Origin: Finegoldia magna_J
GTDB lineage: Bacteria > Bacillota > Clostridia > Tissierellales > Peptoniphilaceae
Direction: 5' to 3'
Assembly: GCF_002243175.1 (NCBI RefSeq)
Contig: NZ_NDYF01000013.1
Location: 248,001 to 312,000 of the forward strand
DNA length: 64,000 bases
Part shown: piece after piece, positions 44,373-53,508 of the stretch
Layout: every line of letters begins with the position of its first letter
How positions within the stretch are numbered: the first letter of the stretch is position 1
Notes under the pieces: model-generated
The model's database searches: none
Told to the model about the DNA's origin: nothing
Seen by the model: only the letters and a program-made list of their open reading frames with translations
Translations under genes and position numbers: made by a program

Positions 44373-45720
44373 AAACAACATCAAAGAAATTACAAAAGAA
44401 AAATTAGAAAGTTTAAGAACATCAAAATACTGGGAAGAAGAATTGGAAACGCTAAGCCGTGAAGAAATCGAAAAACTACAATTACACGAATTGAAAAACA
44501 TATTGGTTCACGCTTACGAAAATTCAGAATACTACAGAAAAAGCTTCGACGAAAATTTGTTAGATCCATACGAATTTTCATCTCTTGAAGAACTTGCAAA
44601 CTATCCATTTATCAACAAGAAAACAGAACGTGACACACAACACAAAGGAAGTTTTCTTGGACAAATGGCATGTACAAGTGAAGACGAAGTAGTGTTCATC
44701 TCCGCATCTTCTGGATCAACAGGAGTTCCTACGATTTCTCCATTCACACAACAAGACCTCGACGAATTTCAAAACGTAGAATCCAGATTTTTCTACCAAA
44801 TCGGAATGAGAAAAAGGGACCGTTATGTTCACGCACTCAACTTCTCGTTATTTGTCGGAGGTCCTGATGTAATCGGAGCACAAAATGTCGGCGCACTTTG
44901 TATTTGGGCAGGAACTATTCCATCTGAAAAATTATTGAACATAATTGTAAATTACAAACCAACTATAATATGGACGACTCCTTCTTATGCGTGGTATTTG
45001 GGTGAAACTGCCAAAAAACACGGCTATGATCCAAAAGAATTATCGTTGAAGAAAATAATCGTTGCAGGAGAACCTGGCGGATCAATCAACGCCACAAGAG
45101 AAAAAATAGAGGAATTGTGGGATGCTGATTTGTATGATTTCTACGGATTAAGCGATATTTTCGGAGCGTGCGCTGCAATGTGTGAACAAAAAGATGGACT
45201 TCACATCGCTGAGGATCAAATCTTAGTTGAAGTAATCGATCCTGAAACTGGAAAAGTTTTACCAGAAGGTGAAGTCGGAGAATTGGTCTTCACATCTTTG
45301 AGAAAACAAGCAAGACCAATGATTAGATTTAGAACTGGAGACATCGGATATGTAAACAAACAAAGATGCAAATGTGGCAGAACATCTACAAGGATTTACA
45401 TACAAGGAAGATTAGACGACATGTTCATAGTATCTGGAGTGAACGTATTTCCTTCAGATGTGGAACACGCAATCAGACAAGTCGAAGGAATCACTGGCGA
45501 ATACAGAATCAGAATCTTCGACAAAAACCTCAGCACAGCTTACTCTGTTGAAGTTGAAAAAAACGACGACATCACAGATGTAGAAGCTTTGAGAGAAAAT
45601 ATATGGAAAGAATTGAAAGTTAGACTTGGTGTGAAACCTCACGAAATCATCATCCATGAAGACGGATATCTTCCAAGACAAACTCACAAAGCAAACAGAG
45701 TTATAGACGAAAGACAATAA
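44365..45720 (+). CDS. Phenylacetate-CoA ligase family acyl-CoA ligase
   Basis: 451 aa, AMP-forming. AMP-binding P-loop SASSGSTGVPT, PSYAWYLGETAKKHG, DFYGLSDIFG, hinge FRTGDIGYV and C-terminal LPRQTHKANRV (a Lys position) fit the PaaK family. Start at ATG 44365 after AGGAGGAGC, overlapping the beta stop. In this operon it would form acyl-CoA from a carboxylic acid with ATP, feeding the oxidoreductase in reverse, or release ATP if run forward. Aryl specificity is suggested by the family only. Confidence 0.85.
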   Translation: MIRNNIKEITKEKLESLRTSKYWEEELETLSREEIEKLQLHELKNILVHAYENSEYYRKSFDENLLDPYEFSSLEELANYPFINKKTERDTQHKGSFLGQMACTSEDEVVFISASSGSTGVPTISPFTQQDLDEFQNVESRFFYQIGMRKRDRYVHALNFSLFVGGPDVIGAQNVGALCIWAGTIPSEKLLNIIVNYKPTIIWTTPSYAWYLGETAKKHGYDPKELSLKKIIVAGEPGGSINATREKIEELWDADLYDFYGLSDIFGACAAMCEQKDGLHIAEDQILVEVIDPETGKVLPEGEVGELVFTSLRKQARPMIRFRTGDIGYVNKQRCKCGRTSTRIYIQGRLDDMFIVSGVNVFPSDVEHAIRQVEGITGEYRIRIFDKNLSTAYSVEVEKNDDITDVEALRENIWKELKVRLGVKPHEIIIHEDGYLPRQTHKANRVIDERQ

Positions 45721-45721
45721 A

Positions 45722-46885
45722 ATGAAAAACTTATCAAATAGAGCGACAAGTTTCACAGAATCTGTCATCAGAAAAATGACACTTGTCGCCAACAAATACA
45801 ATTCAATCAATTTGGCGCAAGGATTCCCAGAATTTGATCCGCCAGTTGAAATATTAAACAGATTACAAGAAATTTCTCTGACAGGCCCACATCAATATTC
45901 CATAACTTGTGGGGCGAAAAATTTGAGAGAAGCCATCGCAAAAAAACACGAAAAATTCACAGGAAACACCACTAACCCTGAAGAAAACGTCGTTGTGACA
46001 TGCGGTGGTACAGAGGCAATGATGGCGAGCATGATGGCAATCACAAATCCTAGTGACAAAGTTATCATATTCTCTCCATTTTATGAAAACTACAAAGCCG
46101 ACGCGATTTTGTCGGGGGCAAGTCCAATATTCGTAAAATTAAACCCTCCAAATTTTGATTTTGACATAGACGAATTGGAAAATGCATTCAAACAAAATCC
46201 GAAAGCCATCATCCTCTGCAATCCCTCTAACCCATCTGGAAAAGTATTCACCAGAGAAGAATTACAAATAATAGCAGATTTTGCAGAAAAATACGACACC
46301 TACGTCGTGACAGATGAAGTGTACGAACACATAGTCTACAAACCATACGTGCACACGTATTTTGCATCATTATCAAAAATGAAAGACAGAACCATCACCA
46401 CGACATCTCTCTCCAAAACATACTCCATAACAGGTTGGAGACTTGGCTACACAATCGCAAACAAAGAAATCACACAAGCAATCAAATCAGTGCACGATTT
46501 TCTTACAGTCGGAGCAGCAGCCCCATTACAAGAAGCAGCGATAGTTGGACTTAATTTTGGTTACGAATACTACGAAAAACTACAAGAAAAATACACTCAC
46601 AAAAGAGATATTTTTCTAAACGGATTAAAAGAAATCGGACTAGACTTCTACTGTCCACAAGGAACGTATTTCGTGATGGTCGACATATCCAAGTTCAATC
46701 GCAAATCAGACTATGATTTCTGCGTAGAATTGTCACAAAAAATCGGCGTAACACCAGTACCTGGTTCATCGTTTTTCAAAGACGATAACAACGATTATGT
46801 GAGATTTCATTTCGCCAAAAACGACGACACATTGATTGAGGCCATCAATCGACTTCGAAAAATCAACGATTTGTTGGTTTACTAA
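45722..46885 (+). CDS. Class I/II aminotransferase
   Basis: 387 aa fold-type I PLP enzyme: NLAQGFPEFDPP, substrate-binding ILCNPSNPSGKVFTREEL, Asp of TDEVYEH, and PLP Lys in TTSLSKTYSITGWRLGY. Similar to methionine/aromatic/aspartate aminotransferases (PatA/YbdL-like start NLAQGFP). It begins one base after the ligase stop, last gene of the T-box operon, and would convert the 2-oxoacid to the amino acid. Substrate is not fixed by sequence. Confidence 0.87.
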   Translation: MKNLSNRATSFTESVIRKMTLVANKYNSINLAQGFPEFDPPVEILNRLQEISLTGPHQYSITCGAKNLREAIAKKHEKFTGNTTNPEENVVVTCGGTEAMMASMMAITNPSDKVIIFSPFYENYKADAILSGASPIFVKLNPPNFDFDIDELENAFKQNPKAIILCNPSNPSGKVFTREELQIIADFAEKYDTYVVTDEVYEHIVYKPYVHTYFASLSKMKDRTITTTSLSKTYSITGWRLGYTIANKEITQAIKSVHDFLTVGAAAPLQEAAIVGLNFGYEYYEKLQEKYTHKRDIFLNGLKEIGLDFYCPQGTYFVMVDISKFNRKSDYDFCVELSQKIGVTPVPGSSFFKDDNNDYVRFHFAKNDDTLIEAINRLRKINDLLVY

Positions 46886-46917
46886 AATAAATCTACCTAA
46901 TTTCAAATAAATACTCC

Positions 46918-46953
46918 TAAGCAATGACCGCGACATTAGTTGCGGTCTTGCTA
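46918..46953. terminator. Hairpin after the T-box operon
   Basis: AGCAATGACCGC / GCGGTC-TTGCT stem of about 13 bp. There is no clear U-run, so the terminator role is tentative. Confidence 0.45.
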
Positions 46954-47006
46954 TGTTGTAAAATCTAAAGTAGTTCCAGTGTATACGAAAATAGACACCG
47001 ATACGA

Positions 47007-47160
47007 ACGAATATCTAGACTACAAAATTAGCAAATTCTAAGCTCATGAATCTAAAATCGAGAGCCTCGCTGACGCTCAAACAGTGCGATTTTTTAACGA
47101 TTCACTTCGCTTGAATTTAGAACAATTTTTTCCGAATGATTCGCTTATTTACGATGTTTT
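47007..47160 (+). repeat. Interspersed repeat, copy B
   Basis: CGAATATCTAGACTAC to CCGAATGATTCGC, with the hairpin core AAAATCG...CGCTGACGCTC...GTGCGATTTT and tail AACGATTCACTTCGCTTG. Confidence 0.65.
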
Positions 47161-47238
47161 TGGTTTGTTTCAATGCACACGCAGTAATTCGCTGAACATC
47201 TACGTTTTTCATGGAAAGGGGAACAATAAAAGTCGTAG

Positions 47239-47390
47239 CACATTCGTCTAGCTTACAAAAATTGGAAAATTCTAATCTCAAAATCCTAAAATTTGAAGCA
47301 CGCTTCGCTTACGCGGTCAAATTTTGGACGGATTTTTTCGATTGAATTTTGCGCAATTTTTTCCAGATGACTCATTTAGCTACGATCTTT
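47239..47390 (+). repeat. Interspersed repeat, copy C
   Basis: Same layout as copy A: TCTAGCTTACAAAAATTGG, AAAATCCTAAAATTTGAAGC, ACGCTTCGCTTACGCGG, tail GACGGATTTTTTCGATTG. The gap 46886-47585 carries copies B and C and hairpins, and no gene that I can support. Confidence 0.65.
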
Positions 47391-47497
47391 TTTGTTTGTT
47401 TCAATGCACAATTAACAAAGTTGATAATCTGCTTTTATTTCACTGAAATACAAAATCTTTAAACATCTATATTTCACAGCGACGGAAGACGCAAAAA

Positions 47498-47556
47498 CCC
47501 TTATGCACACGACAACAAAATCGTCGATTTCTATGCATAAGGGTTTGTTTATCACA
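47498..47556. terminator. Large hairpin downstream of pepD
   Basis: AAACCCTTATGCA / TGCATAAGGGTTT with an inner CGACAA-AATCGTCG pairing, 30 bp from the pepD stop; T-rich flanks on both strands. Confidence 0.6.
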
Positions 47557-47585
47557 GTTTTTCTCTGTGATTTATTTTGTCAGAA

Positions 47586-49001
47586 CTAAAGTCTTTCAAG
47601 AAGTGATTTCACAAATTCGTAAGTTCTTTGTGTAGATTCAATTGAAAGTCTTTCTTTAGGACTGTGAACGTCTTTCATAGTAGGTCCTATTGAGATCATT
47701 TCCATGTCTGGGAAAGTGTCGATGAATACTGCTGGTTCCAATGCAGCGTGGACTACTTCAACCTTCATTTCTTTTCCAAACAAATCTTTGTAAGTTTCAA
47801 GCGCCAAGTTTCTCAATTCAGAATCTTTTGCGAACGCCCATGGTTTGTAATAATCTTCCTTCTTAACTTCAAATCCGTATTTTTCATAAACTTTTGACAC
47901 ATCTTCAGTGTGTGCATCGAAAGTTTCTGGGTTTGAACTTCTAAGAGAAATAGTAACCTTCAATACATCGTCTTTTATTTCAAAAATCGCCAAGTTGTTG
48001 GAACATTCAACGATATCTGGGTATTCTTTCATCATGCTGTAAACTCCGTGAGGAACATCTTCTATGAAAGATAAGATATCGTCCTTGTCTTTGTCATCCA
48101 AAACTTTTTCTGCGTTATCGCATTTTTCAATCTTGACTCTCATATCCTTATCTAATGGATATTTTGCAATCAAATCAAAAAAATCAATATCGTAATCGTC
48201 TTCGTTAGAACTGAATACAACCTTCGCATCTCTTGGAATAGCGTTGTGTTTTGTTCCACCTTCGATGCTAACAAGTGCTACAGGTGATTTTTCTTCGATT
48301 AACTTCAAAGCTTCACGCGCAAACTTGATGGAGTTACCTCTTTGTTGGTGAATTTCCATTCCTGAGTGACCACCAAGCATGTTGTTGATGTTCATCACAA
48401 AAGTGTTTTTCATTTTATTGTCCACGTAATTTAGCTTTTTCGTACCAATTATATTGTGTCCACCTGAACAACCAGACAACAAAATTCCTTCAACTTCGGC
48501 GTCAATATTCAAAAGTTTTCTGCCATTGATATTTTCCCTCTTCAAAGCTCTTGCACCAACCATTGTAGTTTCTTCATTAGTAGTAACCAACAATTCAAGC
48601 GCTGGATGCTTAGCGTCCTTGTCTTCCATAATCGCAAGGCCAATCGCACTTGCGATACCATCATCTGCACCTAAAGTAGTGCCTTCTGTTTTAACCCAAT
48701 CACCGTCAACAACTAGTGGAATAGGATCTGTCAAAAAGTCGTGGTCAACGCCGTCAGCTTTTTCTGCAACCATATCCATATGACCTTGAATTACAACTGA
48801 AGAATGATCCACATAATCAGGATGAGCTGGTTTTCTGATAATAATGTTGTTGCTTTCGTCTTGAATAGTTTCAAGTCCCAAATCTTTTCCAGTCTTGTAC
48901 AAGAAATCACTCACTGCTTGTTCATTTCCAGATTCTCTTGGAATTTTAGTCAATTCTTCAAAATAATGAAACACTCTTTCCGGTTTTAAATTTTCTAACA
49001 T
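47586..49001 (-). CDS. pepD: Aminoacyl-histidine dipeptidase PepD (M20)
   Basis: 471 aa cytosolic zinc dipeptidase. Metal and catalytic motifs: QGHMDMV (His and following Asp), GADDGIA (bridging Asp), TTNEETTMVGA (general-base Glu) and the C-terminal VVHAALEPAVF. Opening YFEELTKIPRESGNE is family-typical. It releases amino acids from imported dipeptides, in line with peptide-based growth. Single gene; upstream neighbour is a transporter on the same strand. Confidence 0.92.
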   Translation of the reverse strand: MLENLKPERVFHYFEELTKIPRESGNEQAVSDFLYKTGKDLGLETIQDESNNIIIRKPAHPDYVDHSSVVIQGHMDMVAEKADGVDHDFLTDPIPLVVDGDWVKTEGTTLGADDGIASAIGLAIMEDKDAKHPALELLVTTNEETTMVGARALKRENINGRKLLNIDAEVEGILLSGCSGGHNIIGTKKLNYVDNKMKNTFVMNINNMLGGHSGMEIHQQRGNSIKFAREALKLIEEKSPVALVSIEGGTKHNAIPRDAKVVFSSNEDDYDIDFFDLIAKYPLDKDMRVKIEKCDNAEKVLDDKDKDDILSFIEDVPHGVYSMMKEYPDIVECSNNLAIFEIKDDVLKVTISLRSSNPETFDAHTEDVSKVYEKYGFEVKKEDYYKPWAFAKDSELRNLALETYKDLFGKEMKVEVVHAALEPAVFIDTFPDMEMISIGPTMKDVHSPKERLSIESTQRTYEFVKSLLERL

Positions 49002-49032
49002 ATTTTCTCCTTTTTGTTCAAATTACTGTTCA

Positions 49033-49073
49033 AACAAACACATTCTTTGAGATTAACCCAAAGAATGTGTTCA
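49033..49073 (-). terminator. Terminator of the DUF819 gene
   Basis: ACACATTCTTTG / CAAAGAATGTGT with a 9-base loop, T-rich on the minus-strand 3' side. Confidence 0.65.
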
Positions 49074-49083
49074 AATTTCTAAA

Positions 49084-50295
49084 TTAATGTAACAATATTC
49101 CCGAAAGAATACCGTAGTAGTTACCAATTACATAACCTAACGTACCTACCAGAAGTGCTGGAACGATAAGTTCTGTCCAACCTTTTGATACAGCCATTGC
49201 TGCTGCAGTAGTTGGTCCACCAACATTCGCATTTGATGCGATAATGATTTCTTCGATGTTGAATTTGAAAAGTTTTCCAAATATCAATGAAACTACTAAG
49301 TTGATTAGTACAACGATTAATGCGAATACTAATAACAATGGAGATTCTCTCAAAATTAGTCCGATTGATGCTGGAGCACCAATAACTGCGAAGAACAAAT
49401 AAATCAAAAATGTACCAATTTCTTGGCTACCTCTGATTGATGAAATTTGTTTAGGAAATACAGATGCAATTATCATAGTAAATGTAGTCATTAACAAGTA
49501 TTTATTTCCCAATAATCCACCTAAAATTGCACTTCCAGCGCCTTCGCCTGAAAATAAGTTTCCAAAAACAGTGGCTAATTTATCAGAAATGGCTACGATA
49601 ACAAATGATAATGCAACTGTGAAAGCAATATCTTTAAGAGAGATTTCTTTTGCTCCCCAATATTTTGCAGCCATAGTTTTGTTAGCTTCCTTGTCAGATT
49701 CTGATTGTTCTTCCAATGCGTTAACAAGAGGCATCTTGTAATGTTTTTTGATAACAGACATTGTTGGAAGCGCCATCAATGTGAAGAAATATAAAGCCAT
49801 AAGTAAGTTATCCGCAACTAATGCAGCTGATACAGTTGCTCCAGAAACCTTGTATTGTTGACTCATTGCAACGAAGTTTACTGAACCACCAGTATAAGTA
49901 CCCACAAACATTGGAACGATATCGTTCAAAGCAGGAATTGCATTCTTCAAAGCAAAGTATGCTATAAATCCACCTAAAACGGTTCCAATACCACTTAATA
50001 AGTAAATAATTAAAACTCTTCCTGAATCTCTACCAATTTTTTTGATATCAGCGTTAAATAACAACATTGGTACAGCCAAAGGAACTACATAATCCCAAAC
50101 AGCATCGTAAACAGGTGCTTCTGTTGGAATAATTTTAAGATTTGACAAAATTAAAGTAAAAGTCAAAGCCAAAATACATCCTGTAACCTTACTTGCCCAT
50201 GTATATTTTTGTTCCAAATATATTGCAAGAGCAGCACATGATGCCAACACAGCCCAAAGTATCCAAGTACTTTCGGCACTAATAAATGATCCCAT
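49084..50295 (-). CDS. DUF819 family membrane transporter
   Basis: 403 aa, about eleven helices with Gly-rich segments typical of DUF819 (YjcL-like): MFVGTYTGGSVNFVAMSQQY, ASNANVGGPTTAAAMAVSKG. Family members are thought to be small-solute transporters, perhaps for peptides or amino acids. GGAGGATTC before ATG. It lies between pepD and the cysteine-desulfidase-like gene on the same strand but has its own terminator, so it is likely separately transcribed. Confidence 0.8.
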   Translation of the reverse strand: MGSFISAESTWILWAVLASCAALAIYLEQKYTWASKVTGCILALTFTLILSNLKIIPTEAPVYDAVWDYVVPLAVPMLLFNADIKKIGRDSGRVLIIYLLSGIGTVLGGFIAYFALKNAIPALNDIVPMFVGTYTGGSVNFVAMSQQYKVSGATVSAALVADNLLMALYFFTLMALPTMSVIKKHYKMPLVNALEEQSESDKEANKTMAAKYWGAKEISLKDIAFTVALSFVIVAISDKLATVFGNLFSGEGAGSAILGGLLGNKYLLMTTFTMIIASVFPKQISSIRGSQEIGTFLIYLFFAVIGAPASIGLILRESPLLLVFALIVVLINLVVSLIFGKLFKFNIEEIIIASNANVGGPTTAAAMAVSKGWTELIVPALLVGTLGYVIGNYYGILSGILLH

Positions 50296-50489
50296 AAGAA
50301 TCCTCCTTCAAAATATTTTATTTAATTAAATTATAATACCAATAAATAAATTATGCAAGTGTTTTCTTAGAATTTATAAATAAAATCACAAGTAATTTAC
50401 TTGCTTTTAAATCCACATCTTTACGATAATTTACCGTTAAATTCAAATCATATTCGTGTTAAATATGAAAATGTTTTTGTTTGAACAAA

Positions 50490-50522
50490 TAAAAAGGCAT
50501 TAGGTTCACTAACGCCTTCAAA
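50490..50522 (-). terminator. Terminator of the desulfidase-like gene
   Basis: Minus strand GAAGGCGTTAGTGAACCTAATGCCTTTTTATTTG: stem AAGGCGTTAG / CTAATGCCTT followed by a U-run. Bases 50296-50489 hold the AT-rich promoter region of the DUF819 gene. Confidence 0.7.
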
Positions 50523-50523
50523 T

Positions 50524-51777
50524 TTATTTTTGAATCATCGTGTTAAGCACAATAATATCTGTTTCCTTCATGCCTTCCTTGGCAACATAACCGATGCTTC
50601 TGATAGTCTCTTCGATATCGTCTTTTAACAAACCATCTCCAGCTTCGAAGTTTCTATTATTTTTCGCCAAATAATATCCGGAAATTCCCGCATCGACAGC
50701 TGTGGCGATTTTTGCAGCACAAGATGCCTTCGCACCGTCGCAAATCATACCCGATGCAATCATCAAAGCATTGCCGATTGTTTTTTCAATCAAATCCAAA
50801 TCCTTAGTTTCCATGTAGCAAATTCCAGCTCCCGCAGCAACTCCCGCAGAAGTAACTCCACAAAACGCTGAAAGTCTACCGATAAATCTCTTAATGTGAA
50901 GTGCTACCAAGTTTGTAACCAAAAGCCCACGATACAAAGTTTCCCTGTCGTAATTTTTTTCATTCGCAAACACAACCAAAGGCATCGTACAAGTTATACC
51001 TTGGTTTCCACTTCCTGCGTTAATCACAACTGGAAGAGAACATCCACTCATACGCGCATCTGACCCTGCTGCAGCTCTTGCCTTAGCTTTCGTTCTGATA
51101 GAATCATCTTCCTCCATCAAAATCTTGCCCATTGCAACTCCCCATTTTCCAGTCAAACCTTCATCGGAAATATCAGAATTCAAAGTAATTTGTTTTTCCA
51201 ACAAATCCTTAACCTCATCCAAGTCCACATTGTTTGCGTATTCAAAAATATCCTTCACAGAAAGTTCGTCGTAATTTTCGTATTCTGGTGTGTGAGTGTA
51301 GCAATTGTCAATATGTATTACTTCGTCGTTTTTAGTAACCTTAACGATATTTGTGTGTTTGTTTTTGATCTCAACATCCACAGTGTTTCCGTTGTCATCA
51401 TCTGCTACGATCTCAATGTCCAGATTTTCCACGCCTTCCTTTAAGCTAACAGTTATTATGTCCTTCGCGATTAAATCCTTCGCAGCCTTTATGTCGTCAT
51501 CAGTAACCTTTGACAAAACCTCAAGCCCAAGACAAGAATCTCCCGCAACAGTTCCAATAGCAGTCGCAGCTTCCACGCCCTTCATGCCGTTTGTGTTTGG
51601 AACAGTAACACCCTTAACGTTTTTGATGATGTTTCCTGAACACATAACCTCTATTTTAGATGGAATAACCCCCAAAACTTCCCTAGCCTTAGCCGCTGCC
51701 AACGCAATAGAAATAGGTTCAGTACATCCCAACGCCATAATTAATTCAGATTTTAATAATTCAGTGTAATTCTTCAT
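50524..51777 (-). CDS. UPF0597 / L-cysteine desulfidase-like protein (CyuA family)
   Basis: 417 aa. Conserved ALGCTEPISIALAAAKAREV at the N-terminus (Cys expected to ligate an Fe-S cluster), SGNIIKNVKGVTVPNTNGMK, INAGSGNQGITCTMPLVVFA and FCGVTSAGVAAGAGICYM. The family is related to the beta domain of L-serine dehydratase and includes cysteine desulfidase (CdsB, CyuA/YhaM), which makes pyruvate, ammonia and sulfide. Likely role is cysteine or related amino-acid breakdown; the DUF819 gene downstream could supply substrate (inference). Confidence 0.85.
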   Translation of the reverse strand: MKNYTELLKSELIMALGCTEPISIALAAAKAREVLGVIPSKIEVMCSGNIIKNVKGVTVPNTNGMKGVEAATAIGTVAGDSCLGLEVLSKVTDDDIKAAKDLIAKDIITVSLKEGVENLDIEIVADDDNGNTVDVEIKNKHTNIVKVTKNDEVIHIDNCYTHTPEYENYDELSVKDIFEYANNVDLDEVKDLLEKQITLNSDISDEGLTGKWGVAMGKILMEEDDSIRTKAKARAAAGSDARMSGCSLPVVINAGSGNQGITCTMPLVVFANEKNYDRETLYRGLLVTNLVALHIKRFIGRLSAFCGVTSAGVAAGAGICYMETKDLDLIEKTIGNALMIASGMICDGAKASCAAKIATAVDAGISGYYLAKNNRNFEAGDGLLKDDIEETIRSIGYVAKEGMKETDIIVLNTMIQK

Positions 51778-51873
51778 TTGTACTCCTCAATAAAAAATAA
51801 TTTTATAACAATTTCTTCCATACATTAACCATTATAACACCAGAAATACATTATTGTAAATGATTTCAAACTC

Positions 51874-52374
51874 CTACAAATACTCCAAAATAACCTTCCA
51901 CTCTTTTTCCAAATCATCCAACCTGTATCTAGCATTTGCAGGTGAAGTCGAAGGAAGCTTCATGGCCTCCACGCCCAAATTCTTAGCGTGATATCTCTCA
52001 AAACACTTAAAAGAAGCAGCCCCGTTGCAAAAAACATGATTAATATTTGCACAATCAATAATCCCCTTCAAATTAGAAGGCACCACGTTTTTGATACTAG
52101 AATCTGACGAGCCGATAATATCGCACTGATAAATCGAATCGTACACAGCAATATTATGCTCCAACAAAAACCTCTTTCTCTCCTCAATACTCACATCCAA
52201 ATCCACATCGAAAAGCCTTTCCATCAACCTCCAAAACCTGTTTTGTGGATGACCGTAGAAAAATCCGTACTCCCTAGTCTTCACCGACGGAAAAGAACCC
52301 AAAATCAAAATCTTCGAATCCTCATCGTAAAGAGGAGATAACGGATGAACAATCGTCTCGTAATTTCCCTTCAT
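51874..52374 (-). CDS. DNA-deoxyinosine (hypoxanthine) glycosylase
   Basis: 166 aa of the uracil-DNA glycosylase superfamily, family 6 type. ILILGSFPSVKTREYGFFYG is the active-site loop, NRFWRLMERLF follows, and CNGAASFKCFERYH and LPSTSPANARY (second active-site segment) close the fold. It removes deaminated adenine. Single gene with a consensus ribosome binding site. Confidence 0.88.
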   Translation of the reverse strand: MKGNYETIVHPLSPLYDEDSKILILGSFPSVKTREYGFFYGHPQNRFWRLMERLFDVDLDVSIEERKRFLLEHNIAVYDSIYQCDIIGSSDSSIKNVVPSNLKGIIDCANINHVFCNGAASFKCFERYHAKNLGVEAMKLPSTSPANARYRLDDLEKEWKVILEYL

Positions 52375-52429
52375 AAATCCCCCTTGTCACTCTAGATTAT
52401 ATCATAACAGTATTAAGGCGCCCCGTTTG

Positions 52430-52690
52430 TCGGGAGTTAGCCGTGAGCGTGGGAGTGCGTGGAGTGTGGATGTTGGTGTGGAGAATTTGTTGGGTTGTGG
52501 TGATTCGGCGTGGCGAGGATGTGGTGCAGACGTAGGTGTGGGCGTGAGTGCAGATGTGGGCGTGGAGAGGGTGTTGGGTTGTGAGTGCGGGTGTGCGGGC
52601 GTGGGTGTGGATGTGGGCGTGGAGATGTTATTTGGTTGTGGGATGAAGTTAAGGAATTTCGGCACGTCGTGGGTATGGGTGTTTGTATGT
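52430..52690 (+). repeat. G/T-skewed degenerate minisatellite-like stretch
   Basis: About 260 bp very rich in G and T on the plus strand with almost no C, built from variants of GTGGGCGTGGAG, GATGTGGGCGTGG and GGGTTGTG. GC content is far above the surrounding DNA. Both strands have open frames only because of the skew (Val/Gly-rich on plus, Thr/Pro/His-rich on minus), neither with a convincing ribosome binding site. Confidence 0.7.
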
Positions 52691-52734
52691 AGTGGCATGG
52701 AGCTAGCATTGAAATAAAAGTAGATTACCAAGTT

Positions 52735-52885
52735 TGCTAAGAATATCATATGGAGAAAATAAGTATAAATTCAAGCGAAGTAAATCGTTAAGAAATCGCA
52801 CTGTCTGAGCGTTAGCGAGTTTGCGATTTTAGACTCACAAGCTTAGAATTTATTTATTTGCGTAGTCCAGATATTCGTGCAAACT
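52735..52885 (-). repeat. Interspersed repeat, copy D
   Basis: Inverse orientation relative to copies A-C: GAATATCATATGG at the left, AAATTCAAGCGAAGTAAATCG, AAATCGCACTGTCTGAGCG, ending CAGATATTCGTGC. Confidence 0.65.
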
Positions 52886-52966
52886 GGTTTTCTACTTTAC
52901 CCTGTCCCTGTAAAACGTAAATGTCCTGCGATTTGTAGTTTTGCTATGATTGCATTGAAACAAACC

Positions 52967-53110
52967 AAAAACATCGTAAACAAGTGAATCATTCGGAAAA
53001 AATTGTTCTAAATTCAAGCAAAGTGAATCGTTAAAAAATCGCACTGTTTGAGCGTTAGCGAGTTTGCGATTTTAGATTCACAAGCGATGAATTTATCAAT
53101 TTTTGTAGAC
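52967..53110 (-). repeat. Interspersed repeat, copy E
   Basis: Starts CATCGTAAACAAGTGAATCA, contains TTCAAGCAAAGTGAATCG and AAATCGCACTGTTTGAGCG, nearly identical to copy B read backwards. Confidence 0.65.
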
Positions 53111-53201
53111 AGATGAGCGGTTTACGAGTTTTTGCGTTTTCTTGTCCCTGTAATGTGTAGACGTCCATAGATTATGTAAATCAGTGAAATAAAAATAGAC
53201 A

Positions 53202-53345
53202 ATCCGATACGGTTAGAATATCATACGGAAAAAATTACATCAAATTCAAGCGAAGTGAATCGTTAAAAAATCGCACTGTTTGAGCATCAGCGAGTTTGCG
53301 ATTTTAGATTCACAAGCGATGAATTTATCAATTTTTGTAGACAGA
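53202..53345 (-). repeat. Interspersed repeat, copy F
   Basis: GATACGGTTAGAATATCATA, TTCAAGCGAAGTGAATCG, AAATCGCACTGTTTGAGCA, ending like copy E in TTTTTGTAGACAGATGA. Copies E and F plus flanks form a direct duplication of about 235 bp. The gap 52375-53506 has no supported gene. Confidence 0.65.
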
Positions 53346-53480
53346 TGAACGGTTTACGAGTTTTTGTGTTTTCTTGTCCCTGTAATGTGTAGACGTCGTG
53401 CAAACTGGTTTTCTACTTTAGTTTGTCTTGAAACTACCTTCAGCAATTTTCTTGTCCTGAAACTACCTTTCACCGCATCA

Positions 53481-53508
53481 AAAAAGAGGTGCCCTTGCAC
53501 CCCTAGTT
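53481..53508 (-). terminator. Terminator of thiE
   Basis: Minus strand AGGGGTGCAAGGGCACCTC followed by TTTTTTG, just past the thiE stop. Confidence 0.75.

Noticed and set aside
46990..47400. Possible CRISPR array from regularly looking repeats
   Set aside because: Units are about 145 bp, diverged and in both orientations, with no short identical repeats or spacers.
52427..52749. Long open frames on both strands in the G/T-rich stretch
   Set aside because: Both arise from base skew, lack convincing ribosome binding sites and have low-complexity products; treated as a repeat.
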